A DNA stretch of 28,121 nucleotides from positions 1-28,121 of IMG/VR virus record IMGVR_UViG_3300029309_000273. One strand, given 5' to 3'. Both the position numbers and the translations under genes were made by a program. Below, in pieces: positions 5,671 through 13,176 of this stretch (position 1 is the stretch's first letter; every line of letters starts with the position of its first letter). Under the pieces are notes generated by a model. That model was not told the origin of the DNA and searched no databases. It saw only the letters and a list, made by a program, of their open reading frames with translations. Origin of the DNA: a virus.

Positions 5671-6395
5671 TGGATATACAAAAAGTTTATGATGAATGGT
5701 TGCGTTCTGAGAATGACTTACATTACAGAAAAAGATATGAGGGTAAAGAAGAATGGTTTCATGCTTCAGCATCAGGAATGTGTATGCGTAAACATTATTT
5801 TCAACATATAGCAGGTATAAAACCTAAGCCAGTTAGTGATGATACTATGAGATTATTTAGACTAGGAGATTTGGTTCATGGAGATATACAAGATGCAGTA
5901 AGAGAATATGCAGATAAAAATGGTGCACAAGTAATGATAGAAAAAGAAATAACTATACCTGAAGTAAATGTCAGGGGTTTTTTTGATTTACTTTTAGTAG
6001 AAAATGGTGCAATGATTGATATAAAGACTTGCAATGCTTGGAAGTGGAGAGGGTTGTTTGGTAGAAATCCTGATCCAAATCCTGCTATTAATTACTTTTT
6101 ACAATTAGGAACTTATGCTTGGTGGTATGAAGAAGAATCAGGGAACAAAATAAAAAAGCTTGCGTTATTATATTATAACAAAGACAATAGTAGAATGAGA
6201 GAAAAAAGAATACCGATATCATATATAGACAAAGCAAAAGAATATTGGTATGATGTTAAACAACGCTTCAAGAGAGGCAATCCACCTATACAACTTGGTA
6301 TTGCACCAGTATATAAATGGGAATGTAATATTAAATACTGCAACTTTTATGAGGTATGTGGTGGTGGATTAAAAGAGAAAGGAACAGACCTATGA
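5670..6395 (+). CDS. Cas4/RecB-like PD-(D/E)XK nuclease, probable Fe-S exonuclease
   Basis: The 241-residue protein has the RecB/Cas4 nuclease layout. SASGMCMRKHYF contains C38. H70 lies in RLGDLVHGDI (motif I). D106 lies in GFFD, and D117-I-K119 forms the D-x-K motif. Q145-x3-Y149 is the QxxxY motif. A C-terminal cluster C219, C224, C230 follows. Together with C38 this gives four cysteines placed as in Cas4 and AddB, where they bind a 4Fe-4S cluster. Such enzymes resect DNA ends for recombination. Here it heads a recombination cassette. The start is GTG with CAAAGGA upstream. Whether it relates to CRISPR Cas4 functionally is unknown; no CRISPR array is present. Confidence 0.85.
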   Translation: MDIQKVYDEWLRSENDLHYRKRYEGKEEWFHASASGMCMRKHYFQHIAGIKPKPVSDDTMRLFRLGDLVHGDIQDAVREYADKNGAQVMIEKEITIPEVNVRGFFDLLLVENGAMIDIKTCNAWKWRGLFGRNPDPNPAINYFLQLGTYAWWYEEESGNKIKKLALLYYNKDNSRMREKRIPISYIDKAKEYWYDVKQRFKRGNPPIQLGIAPVYKWECNIKYCNFYEVCGGGLKEKGTDL

Positions 6396-6799
6396 GTGAA
6401 AAGAAACCCGATTGGGATAAAATAACTGAGGGGAAAATAAGGCATGGTATAGCCGTAGAAGCTTTCAGTAAGGGCATGGAGCTCAATGCTGATAACATGA
6501 AGACTATGGAGAAGTGGGTGCAGTTTGTGATACATGGTTACGATGGTATAAAAGATATACTAGATGACCATAAGACTAGAGCTATGAGCAATGGACAGAT
6601 AGTAGAAAAAGTAAAAGATACATTTGATGGGGAAGAAGTAGATACTGATAAATACATTGCAGATACAATAGAAAAAGCATCTATTGGTCTTGATAGAAAG
6701 AACAAGAACATCGTTATGGCTAGACTTAGGGATGGTAAAATCAATACAGATAATCTGCAAGCATGCCTAGACAGAATAGAAGTACTAAAGAAGGGATAG
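6392..6799 (+). CDS. Hypothetical protein in recombination cassette, 135 aa
   Basis: The start at 6392 is set by an ATGA overlap with the nuclease stop and by AAAGGA eight bases upstream. The product is helical, with the segment KIRHGIAVEAFSKGMELNAD, a central acidic stretch and a repeated helix-turn pattern at the end. Its place between an exonuclease and a probable ssDNA-binding protein makes a DNA-handling or loading role plausible, but this rests on position only. No domain is recognised. Confidence 0.75.
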   Translation: MSEKKPDWDKITEGKIRHGIAVEAFSKGMELNADNMKTMEKWVQFVIHGYDGIKDILDDHKTRAMSNGQIVEKVKDTFDGEEVDTDKYIADTIEKASIGLDRKNKNIVMARLRDGKINTDNLQACLDRIEVLKKG

Positions 6800-6800
6800 T

Positions 6801-7277
6801 ATGGTTGACATTGGGGATGCTTACTATCCAAGTGATTTGGATGATAATAGACTTTCTGTACCAAAAGGTAGATATACTGCTGTGATAACAGATCTTTCTA
6901 TATCTGAGAATGTCAGGTTCGGCAAACATATTGCTGATGTATTTAAACCAGTGTATGCTATTAACAAAGAAAGTCATCCCCAATATGATGGTTGCTCTGT
7001 GATAGATAATGGCATTTTCAGATATAAGAAGGTGGGGGATTCACCATACGACCACAGTAAGAACTGGGGCTTTGCAAAATTCTTGTCCGTAATGGGACTT
7101 CGCAAAAAGGATAGGGAAGGTGGGCAACTGCCTTTCCTATACCTGAATGATATAAAAGGTGCTGTTGTATTGATAGATGTATTTATAAAACGTTTTATAA
7201 ATGATTTGGATTCTGAGATAGCATACCCAGTATGTAGAACAATTCAATTACAGAAACCTGCGGAAGTACCATTCTAA
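6801..7277 (+). CDS. Probable single-stranded DNA-binding protein
   Basis: The 158-residue protein opens with a beta-rich segment (GRYTAVITDLSISENVRF, HIADVFKPVYAI), has an aromatic middle (NWGFAKFLSVMGL) and ends in KPAEVPF. An acidic residue plus a terminal Pro-Phe is the tip by which bacterial SSB proteins bind partner enzymes. Fold and tip together suggest an OB-fold ssDNA-binding protein used in replication or recombination. It does not match the canonical Ssb sequence, so the call is inference. GAAGGGATAGT precedes the ATG, and the stop overlaps the next start (TAATG). Confidence 0.6.
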   Translation: MVDIGDAYYPSDLDDNRLSVPKGRYTAVITDLSISENVRFGKHIADVFKPVYAINKESHPQYDGCSVIDNGIFRYKKVGDSPYDHSKNWGFAKFLSVMGLRKKDREGGQLPFLYLNDIKGAVVLIDVFIKRFINDLDSEIAYPVCRTIQLQKPAEVPF

Positions 7278-7729
7278 TGAAGTTCAATGAGTCCTTATTA
7301 AGTGGTAAACAATCCGAAAATATTATACTAAAAATAGTGCAGAATAAATATCCTAAAGCATATATCAAAGAAGGTTATCACAAAGAGTATGATATAATGA
7401 TACCTGAGATAGATAAAACAATAGAGGTAAAGAAAGATTTTAAATCACAATATACTGGTAATGTAGTTATAGAAATGGAAATGAATAACAGACCATCGGG
7501 ATTACAAACTACTACTGCTGATTGGTGGGTATTTCATTTAGACGAAACAGAAATAGTATGGATCACATTAGAAAGACTAAAAGAAATGGTTGAATTTGAA
7601 GATTATAATCTAGTAGAATTTATTGGTGAGGGAGATGATATAAGTAAACTTGCTTACCTAGCACCTAAAAAAGATTTATATATGTATAGTAATAAAATAA
7701 AAGAATTAGTTAAGGATAGTACATTATGA
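7277..7729 (+). CDS. PD-(D/E)XK family nuclease
   Basis: The 150-residue protein shows the compact PD-(D/E)XK core: an N-terminal helix with E14 (KQSENIILKIV), D39 in HKEYDIMIP, then the E50-V-K52 pair in KTIEVKKDF, followed by strand NVVIEME and a WWVFH segment that ends the core. This matches phage and restriction-like endonucleases that cut structured or specific DNA. The exact substrate is unknown. It is translationally coupled to the ssDNA-binding-like gene before it and overlaps the next gene by four bases. Confidence 0.7.
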   Translation: MKFNESLLSGKQSENIILKIVQNKYPKAYIKEGYHKEYDIMIPEIDKTIEVKKDFKSQYTGNVVIEMEMNNRPSGLQTTTADWWVFHLDETEIVWITLERLKEMVEFEDYNLVEFIGEGDDISKLAYLAPKKDLYMYSNKIKELVKDSTL

Positions 7730-7977
7730 AAAAACAAAAATGCATAGCAAGTATTAAGTTTTCACAGCAAGAAGTAGAGCTTATGATAAACGCATTAGAG
7801 AATCTAATTAAATTAGAAATACCATTTCAAGATAGTGCTGATTGGAGAAAGCCTTACGAAATGTTATTAAAAGACCTTAAAAAAATTAAATCAGACATGA
7901 ATAACAAGATAGAAGAAGCAATGCTAAATAGAGAGCATGAAGAGACTTCTACAATATATGGTGAGGTATGTGAATGA
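7726..7977 (+). CDS. Hypothetical helical protein, 83 aa
   Basis: A small protein predicted almost wholly helical, with the segment QEVELMINALENLIKLEIPF and a lysine-rich second helix (KDLKKIKSDMNNKI). It lies between two nuclease genes and overlaps both by four bases (ATGA), so it belongs to the same translated unit and may be an accessory subunit. No known domain is recognised. Confidence 0.75.
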   Translation: MKKQKCIASIKFSQQEVELMINALENLIKLEIPFQDSADWRKPYEMLLKDLKKIKSDMNNKIEEAMLNREHEETSTIYGEVCE

Positions 7978-8300
7978 AGAATAAAGAAAATGTAAGAAGA
8001 GGTAGAAGAGCGAGACAGCGTGGAGCAGAACTACAAAGGCAAGCTGTACGCATGGCAAAAGATTTAGGACTAGAGGCATTTAATCGTGATAGGGGTGGTG
8101 CACAACATGAGCAAGGCGATATAGAGATTGAAGGTCATTGGTATGGGTGCAAAAGAAGAACTCGTATTGCTCAATGGCTCAAACCTGAAAAAGAAGAAGA
8201 AGGAGTTGTAGTTAGAGAAGATAGGGGTAAGCCTTATATCGTATTAGACTATGAATACTTTTTAAATATGCTATCTATAATGAAAGAGATGGCAGACTAA
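7974..8300 (+). CDS. Holliday-junction-resolvase-like PD-(D/E)XK protein
   Basis: The 108-residue basic protein has the layout of small archaeal-type/phage resolvases: RRGRRARQRGAELQ with E19, a NRDRGGAQHEQGDI loop with D49, then a strand ending in G58-C59-K60, and a C-terminal GKPYIVLDYEYFLNML. The residue usually found as Glu two before the catalytic Lys is Gly here, so activity might be altered or a different acid may serve. If active, it would resolve or cut branched DNA before packaging. The position at the end of the nuclease cassette agrees with that. Confidence 0.6.
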   Translation: MKNKENVRRGRRARQRGAELQRQAVRMAKDLGLEAFNRDRGGAQHEQGDIEIEGHWYGCKRRTRIAQWLKPEKEEEGVVVREDRGKPYIVLDYEYFLNMLSIMKEMAD

Positions 8301-8303
8301 TTG

Positions 8304-8332
8304 TTAACAAACGAGGTGGTCTGCTTTATAAA
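8304..8332 (+). promoter_or_regulatory. Sigma70-type promoter for the 8414 gene
   Basis: TTAACA at 8304-8309 (five of six to TTGACA) is separated by 17 bases from TATAAA at 8327-8332 (five of six to TATAAT). Transcription would start near 8339. The -35 lies in the perfect palindrome TTGTTAACAA (8301-8310), a possible operator. It is the best promoter match I see in the window, and a terminator closes the unit at 8652. Confidence 0.6.
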
Positions 8333-8394
8333 TTTAAAGGAAGAGACTTTTAAATGAAATTGGTTGGCGAACTAAAAATAAAGTAGACCATCTT
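8313..8394 (+). repeat. 17-bp inverted repeat flanking the leader of the 8414 gene
   Basis: Bases 8313-8329 can pair with 8378-8394 over 17 consecutive positions, three of them G-U. The left arm lies in the promoter spacer, and the right arm ends about six bases before the AAGGAG site of the gene at 8414. Only transcripts reading through from upstream would contain both arms. The loop holds a 10-codon frame (8354-8386) of doubtful meaning. Confidence 0.65.
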
Positions 8395-8413
8395 ATAATA
8401 AGGAGAAAACAGC

Positions 8414-8626
8414 ATGGCTGAATACAAACAAAAAGATCAGTCTTTCAAGCTTTGGAAGAATGATTACAAAAAGGAAGGCGATAAGAAGCCTGATTACACT
8501 GGTACTGGATTAATCAATGGAGAAGAAAAACAAGTCTCTATGTGGATTAATGAAGATAAGAACGGAAAAAGATACTTATCTGGGTCTATCAGTGAGCCTT
8601 ACAAGAAAAAAGACAGCCCTTTCTAG
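8414..8626 (+). CDS. Small OB-fold-like protein with SSB-type tip
   Basis: The 70-residue protein begins MAEYKQKDQSFKLWKND and has the strand pattern TGTGLINGEEKQVSMWIN, then KRYLSGSISEP, and ends KKKDSPF. The style resembles small phage OB-like proteins (DUF736-type), and the terminal D-S-P-F echoes the SSB tip, as does the E-V-P-F end of the product of 6801-7277. AAGGAG precedes the ATG. With its own promoter and terminator it is likely made in larger amounts than its neighbours. A role in binding ssDNA is inference. Confidence 0.65.
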   Translation: MAEYKQKDQSFKLWKNDYKKEGDKKPDYTGTGLINGEEKQVSMWINEDKNGKRYLSGSISEPYKKKDSPF

Positions 8627-8651
8627 GGTTTTCAGTCTTGTTTAATAATGA

Positions 8652-8672
8652 GGGGGCTAGTGCCCCCTTTTT
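8652..8672 (+). terminator. Intrinsic terminator
   Basis: GGGGGC (8652-8657), loop TAGT, GCCCCC (8662-8667), then five T residues. This is a classic rho-independent terminator on the + strand, 26 bases after the stop of the small OB-like gene. It is the only clear one in the window. Confidence 0.9.
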
Positions 8673-8673
8673 A

Positions 8674-8703
8674 TTGATAAAATAATTAAGCGATACTTAT
8701 ATC
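8674..8703 (+). promoter_or_regulatory. Possible promoter for the last two + strand genes
   Basis: TTGATA (8674-8679, five of six) is followed after 18 bases by TATATC (8698-8703, four of six). It lies directly after the terminator and before the genes at 8758 and 8999, which would otherwise lack a promoter. The match is only moderate and the region is AT-rich, so chance is possible. Confidence 0.3.
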
Positions 8704-8757
8704 AAAAAACTTTTTTTATGGCTAAATACGGCATCCTAGGGGCACTTTTTTTCTTTA

Positions 8758-8997
8758 ATGTTTGAATTTTGTACGATGTTAAAGAAAGTATGTGCTTTTT
8801 GCACTAAATCTAAGTGGAATCCATATATTGAGGATTATGATGATGAAGATAAATTGTTTTGTGGTGTGTCATCAGGGTTTGATACTAGGGTAGAAGCATT
8901 AGATGAGTGCTGGATGAAGATGTCTAAAGGTAAAAAAAATAATTTTACCAAAGCTAAAAGAGAAGAATATCAAATATTAAAAACAAATAGGAGCTAG
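8758..8997 (+). CDS. Cysteine-containing hypothetical protein
   Basis: A 79-residue protein with C5, C12, C15, C35 and C51; the pair C12-A-F-C15 and later C35 could form an incomplete zinc site. The C-terminal third is lysine-rich. No ribosome site is visible before the ATG at 8758 nor before the in-frame ATG at 8776, so the start is uncertain. It may be read from a leaderless or upstream-coupled start. Function unknown. Confidence 0.6.
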   Translation: MFEFCTMLKKVCAFCTKSKWNPYIEDYDDEDKLFCGVSSGFDTRVEALDECWMKMSKGKKNNFTKAKREEYQILKTNRS

Positions 8998-8998
8998 A

Positions 8999-9259
8999 AT
9001 GGATATATTAGATGATTACCCTCAAGAAAGAAAAAGTATAAAGTGGAATTACTTTAGTGATGATACAATCATACCTGATAGTGAGCAACTTAAAGACCAT
9101 GAAAGAAAAGAACTTACTAAGCTAGTTGGTATGTGTATGAATAGAGTGATAAGTACTAATGAATATTACAGAAGACTAGCTGAGTTTTGGAGAAGTGTTG
9201 GTGAAGATAGTTATGCTGAAGAAGCGTTACAAATGATGGATGATAAGTATGATGATTAA
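8999..9259 (+). CDS. Hypothetical acidic helical protein, 86 aa
   Basis: Preceded by a good TAGGAG site and one base from the upstream stop. The product is acidic (MDILDDYPQERKSIKWNYF...) with helices DHERKELTKLVGMCMNRVIS and EYYRRLAEFWRSVGEDS. No function is recognised. Its last codons overlap the end of the opposing 1304-residue gene: TTAA at 9256-9259 gives both stop codons. Confidence 0.75.
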   Translation: MDILDDYPQERKSIKWNYFSDDTIIPDSEQLKDHERKELTKLVGMCMNRVISTNEYYRRLAEFWRSVGEDSYAEEALQMMDDKYDD

Positions 9260-12200
9260 GGGTTAGCTTTTTTCTTAGCTTTCTTTAATAGTCTATCTGT
9301 TATCTCTGATACTCCAATGTCATCATACAATATTGGATTTTGTGGGAATGATCTATTCCAATTCTTTATAAGTCTTGTAGCTCTAATAGAATCACCTTCA
9401 ATTAAAAAGTCTAATATTTTAGATCTAGTCAAACCTTTTCTATACTTAACGTAACTTTCTTTCTGACCCGCTGGTTCTATTCTTTGAGCTAATCTTCTAG
9501 GAACTGTACCTAAAATAGGTGCAATGTATTTAGGCATACGTTGTAAAGCACCAAGTCCACCATACTCTTCTAGGTTTACCCAAGTCCTAGTCATTGCATC
9601 CCATATCTTATCAAAGTCCTGAACAACAGCAGGCTTACCTGCAAACTCTATAGCTCTTATTGTATTCTCAGCGGCTACTATATCCATGGCAATACCCATA
9701 CCACCAACTGCCGCAAATCTATCAAGTACATCACCCCAAGTCATTCTATCTGTATTGACTAATGAATCAATTTTTTTATGACCAAAGGCTACATCTTTTA
9801 AATTACCATAATTAAGAAACTTCTCATTCTCACTATACACTTCTTCACCAGCGTAAAAACTAGCTAATTTATCCCTAGCAAGTGATACAAACTCACCACC
9901 AAGAAGACCAGCAGATGCTAACCTTAACATAGGAAATATATTACCTCTTTTTAATTCAGCACCAAGTTGACCTCGTATCCAATTAAACTGCTTATAACCA
10001 AACTTTTTAAATAAAAATAATGGTCTAAATCTAGGGTCATTGAAGACTAGTGGTTCTTCTAATATATTTCTTTGAAGCTGTGTATCTCTAGCAAACTTAT
10101 ACATAGCTTCTGCTTTTTGCCTATCCGTTATTTTATTTATGTTATTTATATCGAAATCAGCTAAGTTTTTTCTAGCCCATTCTTGCCTTAATTTAAACTT
10201 ACCAGTACCCTTACCCTGAGCTATTGGCTGTAGCATATTTATAAACTCTCTTGCAGAAGCCGCAGAAACTAAAGAGTTTATTTGGTTTATCTTTTTAAAA
10301 CCAGATAACCATGTAGCACCCTCTGCAAACCTACCCATAAAAGAATCATTAGGATTAAGACCAGCTAATGATTGATATATAGATATGTTACTAACACCAG
10401 ATTTAGCTACTTGATCTCTGTATTCTTTTGATGTAGAAAGTTTATATATACCTTTTATAACAGGGTAGTAACCTGTCTTTACGGCAGTTGATATTGATAT
10501 CTGGGTTAAGTTTGGTATTGTAGCAAACCCTAAGCCAATCTTTGTACCAATTTGAAAATCTACTACATCACTCCAAAGTTTTCTAGCTTTAGGGCTCTTC
10601 CAATTATAAGAGGAATCTAATTCTATTCTATTAGTAGATATTTTATATAGCCTATCTATAACATCATGCTCTTCTTTAAGTATCCTTTGTTTTTTACTAC
10701 CAGTTCTTTCTTTCTGTGCAGATTTTTTTAAAACATCTAAAGATGCATTCCAAAATTCTCCTCTCCTACCAAAGTTTTCTACCTCAGCAACTCTCCTAGC
10801 AAATTGATGAGCATATTTAGATAATACAATTCTAGCATCTGTTTCTAATATAGATTCAGGTAAATTCTTTGCTTTTCTAGCTATCTCTAAATTTTTTGCT
10901 ATATTATAAAATTGTGTATTAGTAGTATTATTTATAGTTTTAAATGCTGATGATATTCTAACATCAAAATCTGGCACTTGCTCCCTTGTAAGTTCTTTAC
11001 TAATTCCCGCCATTTCATACAAAGCATCCTTAGTTTCTCTAGATAACTTACCCTTACTTACAATCTCACCAATAACTTTTTGGAACGCTGATTTATTATA
11101 ATTAGAACTTTCAGTAAAAAGTTGAGGCTCTTTTTCTCTTAATTTACCTAAGTCATTTGCAAATATTTTTAATATATCTTGTTTTATAATTCTAGGAAAA
11201 TAAAACTCTTCTCTCTTACCTAAATCAACACCAGCTTTTTGTGCAATATTCCACATATCATCTAATATTTCTCGATACTTTCTAACTTCTGGATCGCTAG
11301 CAAACTTAGGGTCTTGTAACTTCCTACCTAATTCAATAGCATTTTGAGATGCTTTATTTTTTTGTTTAGCAGATACAGCTTCTTTAAACTCTGCCATACC
11401 TTCAGGAAATAATCCTGCATCCGTATATCTTTTATTTAAATCAGCCATTAAAGTCATATATCTTTTATCAAAATTATCTATTCTCTTTTGCAATTCTGGA
11501 CTTAAAGATGTTTGCAATCTTTTACCAGATCGATCTAATAATTTAACACCATGATAATCTGATAAAGGTTTATTGGGAATCATGTTTGTTTCCCACCCTT
11601 TGGCTTTTAGTGTTTTATGAAGATTAACAACAATAGCTTCTTTTCTTAACGACTCTAAAAACTTTAATTGTTGAACAGGAGTCATTGATTTAACTATTTT
11701 ATTAGGGCTACCTGATTTGACTTCAGCTTCTACAATTTTTCCAGCTTCTTTTCTAAATCTATTATTATCTAAATTTAATTCTTTTTGAATACTAAATATT
11801 GCATTGACTCTTTTTTTCTGTAGTGCTTCAGGAGTATATTTGCCACCACTTCTGGTAAAACCCCTGCTTTGAAACTCTGCAAATGTAATTGGTTTTAACT
11901 GCTCGTTTGTTTTAACATCTTTAAATTTAACTATATCTTGCTCTAATACTTTTCTTTCTATACCACCTTGAATATTTGTTTTTTGTGTAGTTGTTTTTTG
12001 TTTATCAAATACTACATCTTTTACTTTTACACCATTTATATCGGTGTATACTTCTTTATATTTATCTTGAGAAAACTGATACTCTCCAAATATTTTAGCA
12101 CCTTCTTCTACTGATAAAGCTACTTCTTTCTTAGCATCTCTTATTTTTTTATACCCTTTTGTTATCTTACTAGTAGCGTATCTTTGTGCTCCCAACGCTC

Positions 12201-13170
12201 CAATAACACCAGCCGCATGAGCATAATCTTCAGGTGTTGGTAGCTCACCTTCTAGTAAAGGAGCTATTGTACCAAACTCCGCTGTCTCTACTGCCTTCAC
12301 TGCTATTTCTTGTGTAGCCTTACTAAGGTTGGGTTTAAGTATTGACCTGACTACTGGTGCACTACCTGCTGTAACAGCACCTAGAACCGCACCTTTAGAT
12401 GCGTTCTTTATATTCATTAGTAAATCAAACTCTTGCTCTGGATCGCCTATCTGACCAAGGCTAGATTGTAACCCACTATAAAATCCAAGATTTAAACCAC
12501 CTACTGCACCAGCTTGAATTGCCTGATGAACTACTCTAGGTGCAACCTTTTCTATAATCTCATCAGCTTTTTTAAAACCAATGCCACCATAAACACCTAA
12601 TCTTGTTTTTGCTTGTTCTCTTGTTTCTTTGGATATTATCTGCTTTACAAGGTCATCACTAACACGAGCACCTTTACCTAGGTTTGATTGCAACGCTTTT
12701 TTAACTGCTGATTTTGTTGCAGATTTAGCCGCTAATCCACCTACACCACCAGTAGCAATCATCAGTCCTATATCTGCTGGTTGTAAAAAAGAAACTAAAG
12801 TAGAACCTATGTCTTCTAATAAGTTGGGATTATAATTTTTTAAATCAAACTTCTCATTACCAGTTAGTATTCTTTCTGATAACCCTTGTATACTTTGATT
12901 GTACCCAGCTTTTACCCAGTCCGGTAACCAATCTCCGGGTATAAAACCATAAAGATTCTCATCTTCTTTAGATGTTCTATATAAATTATTTTGATCTGAT
13001 AATGCTTTAGAGTAAGACTCTATATCGAATAGATTATTATCAAAGCTAGACTTCTCGTTTAAATAATCGCCAGTTGTTTGCAGTTTGGCAATAGTAGATT
13101 CACTAGCGTTATCATCTAGTCCTTCTATCGTATCGCTAAATGAACTATATATCCTAGTTGATTCAGGCAT
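9256..13170 (-). CDS. Large polyvalent / internal virion (ejection)-like protein
   Basis: The 1304-residue protein is the largest in the window. It has Gly/Ala-rich hydrophobic stretches near residues 132-150, 217-240, 258-275 and 316-330, and long charged helical regions. Its C-terminal half shows features I associate with the large polyvalent proteins carried in phage heads: KREEFYFPRI near 652, a hydrophobic GTKIGLGFATIPNLTQISIS near 875, FRPLFLFKKFGYKQFNWI near 1048, and a basic end. Such proteins are thought to enter the host with the DNA. No lytic transglycosylase or polymerase motif is seen. It is the last gene of the late operon. The exact role is inference. Confidence 0.6.
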   Translation of the reverse strand: MPESTRIYSSFSDTIEGLDDNASESTIAKLQTTGDYLNEKSSFDNNLFDIESYSKALSDQNNLYRTSKEDENLYGFIPGDWLPDWVKAGYNQSIQGLSERILTGNEKFDLKNYNPNLLEDIGSTLVSFLQPADIGLMIATGGVGGLAAKSATKSAVKKALQSNLGKGARVSDDLVKQIISKETREQAKTRLGVYGGIGFKKADEIIEKVAPRVVHQAIQAGAVGGLNLGFYSGLQSSLGQIGDPEQEFDLLMNIKNASKGAVLGAVTAGSAPVVRSILKPNLSKATQEIAVKAVETAEFGTIAPLLEGELPTPEDYAHAAGVIGALGAQRYATSKITKGYKKIRDAKKEVALSVEEGAKIFGEYQFSQDKYKEVYTDINGVKVKDVVFDKQKTTTQKTNIQGGIERKVLEQDIVKFKDVKTNEQLKPITFAEFQSRGFTRSGGKYTPEALQKKRVNAIFSIQKELNLDNNRFRKEAGKIVEAEVKSGSPNKIVKSMTPVQQLKFLESLRKEAIVVNLHKTLKAKGWETNMIPNKPLSDYHGVKLLDRSGKRLQTSLSPELQKRIDNFDKRYMTLMADLNKRYTDAGLFPEGMAEFKEAVSAKQKNKASQNAIELGRKLQDPKFASDPEVRKYREILDDMWNIAQKAGVDLGKREEFYFPRIIKQDILKIFANDLGKLREKEPQLFTESSNYNKSAFQKVIGEIVSKGKLSRETKDALYEMAGISKELTREQVPDFDVRISSAFKTINNTTNTQFYNIAKNLEIARKAKNLPESILETDARIVLSKYAHQFARRVAEVENFGRRGEFWNASLDVLKKSAQKERTGSKKQRILKEEHDVIDRLYKISTNRIELDSSYNWKSPKARKLWSDVVDFQIGTKIGLGFATIPNLTQISISTAVKTGYYPVIKGIYKLSTSKEYRDQVAKSGVSNISIYQSLAGLNPNDSFMGRFAEGATWLSGFKKINQINSLVSAASAREFINMLQPIAQGKGTGKFKLRQEWARKNLADFDINNINKITDRQKAEAMYKFARDTQLQRNILEEPLVFNDPRFRPLFLFKKFGYKQFNWIRGQLGAELKRGNIFPMLRLASAGLLGGEFVSLARDKLASFYAGEEVYSENEKFLNYGNLKDVAFGHKKIDSLVNTDRMTWGDVLDRFAAVGGMGIAMDIVAAENTIRAIEFAGKPAVVQDFDKIWDAMTRTWVNLEEYGGLGALQRMPKYIAPILGTVPRRLAQRIEPAGQKESYVKYRKGLTRSKILDFLIEGDSIRATRLIKNWNRSFPQNPILYDDIGVSEITDRLLKKAKKKANP

Positions 13171-13176
13171 ACCATA

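Noticed and set aside
6356-6391. Longer N-terminus for the gene at 6392
   Set aside because: It would overlap the nuclease end without a ribosome site; the ATGA overlap with AAAGGA fits the shorter form.
8354-8386. 10-codon frame in the loop of the 8313-8394 inverted repeat
   Set aside because: Could be a leader peptide, but there is no codon pattern or regulated-codon run to support it.
8718-8765. 15-codon hydrophobic frame ending inside the gene at 8758
   Set aside because: No ribosome site and too short; the T-rich DNA gives Phe codons by chance.
12629-12835. Open frame on the + strand opposite the 1304-residue gene, and similar frames opposite other late genes
   Set aside because: These are antisense shadows of real genes, without ribosome sites or sensible composition.
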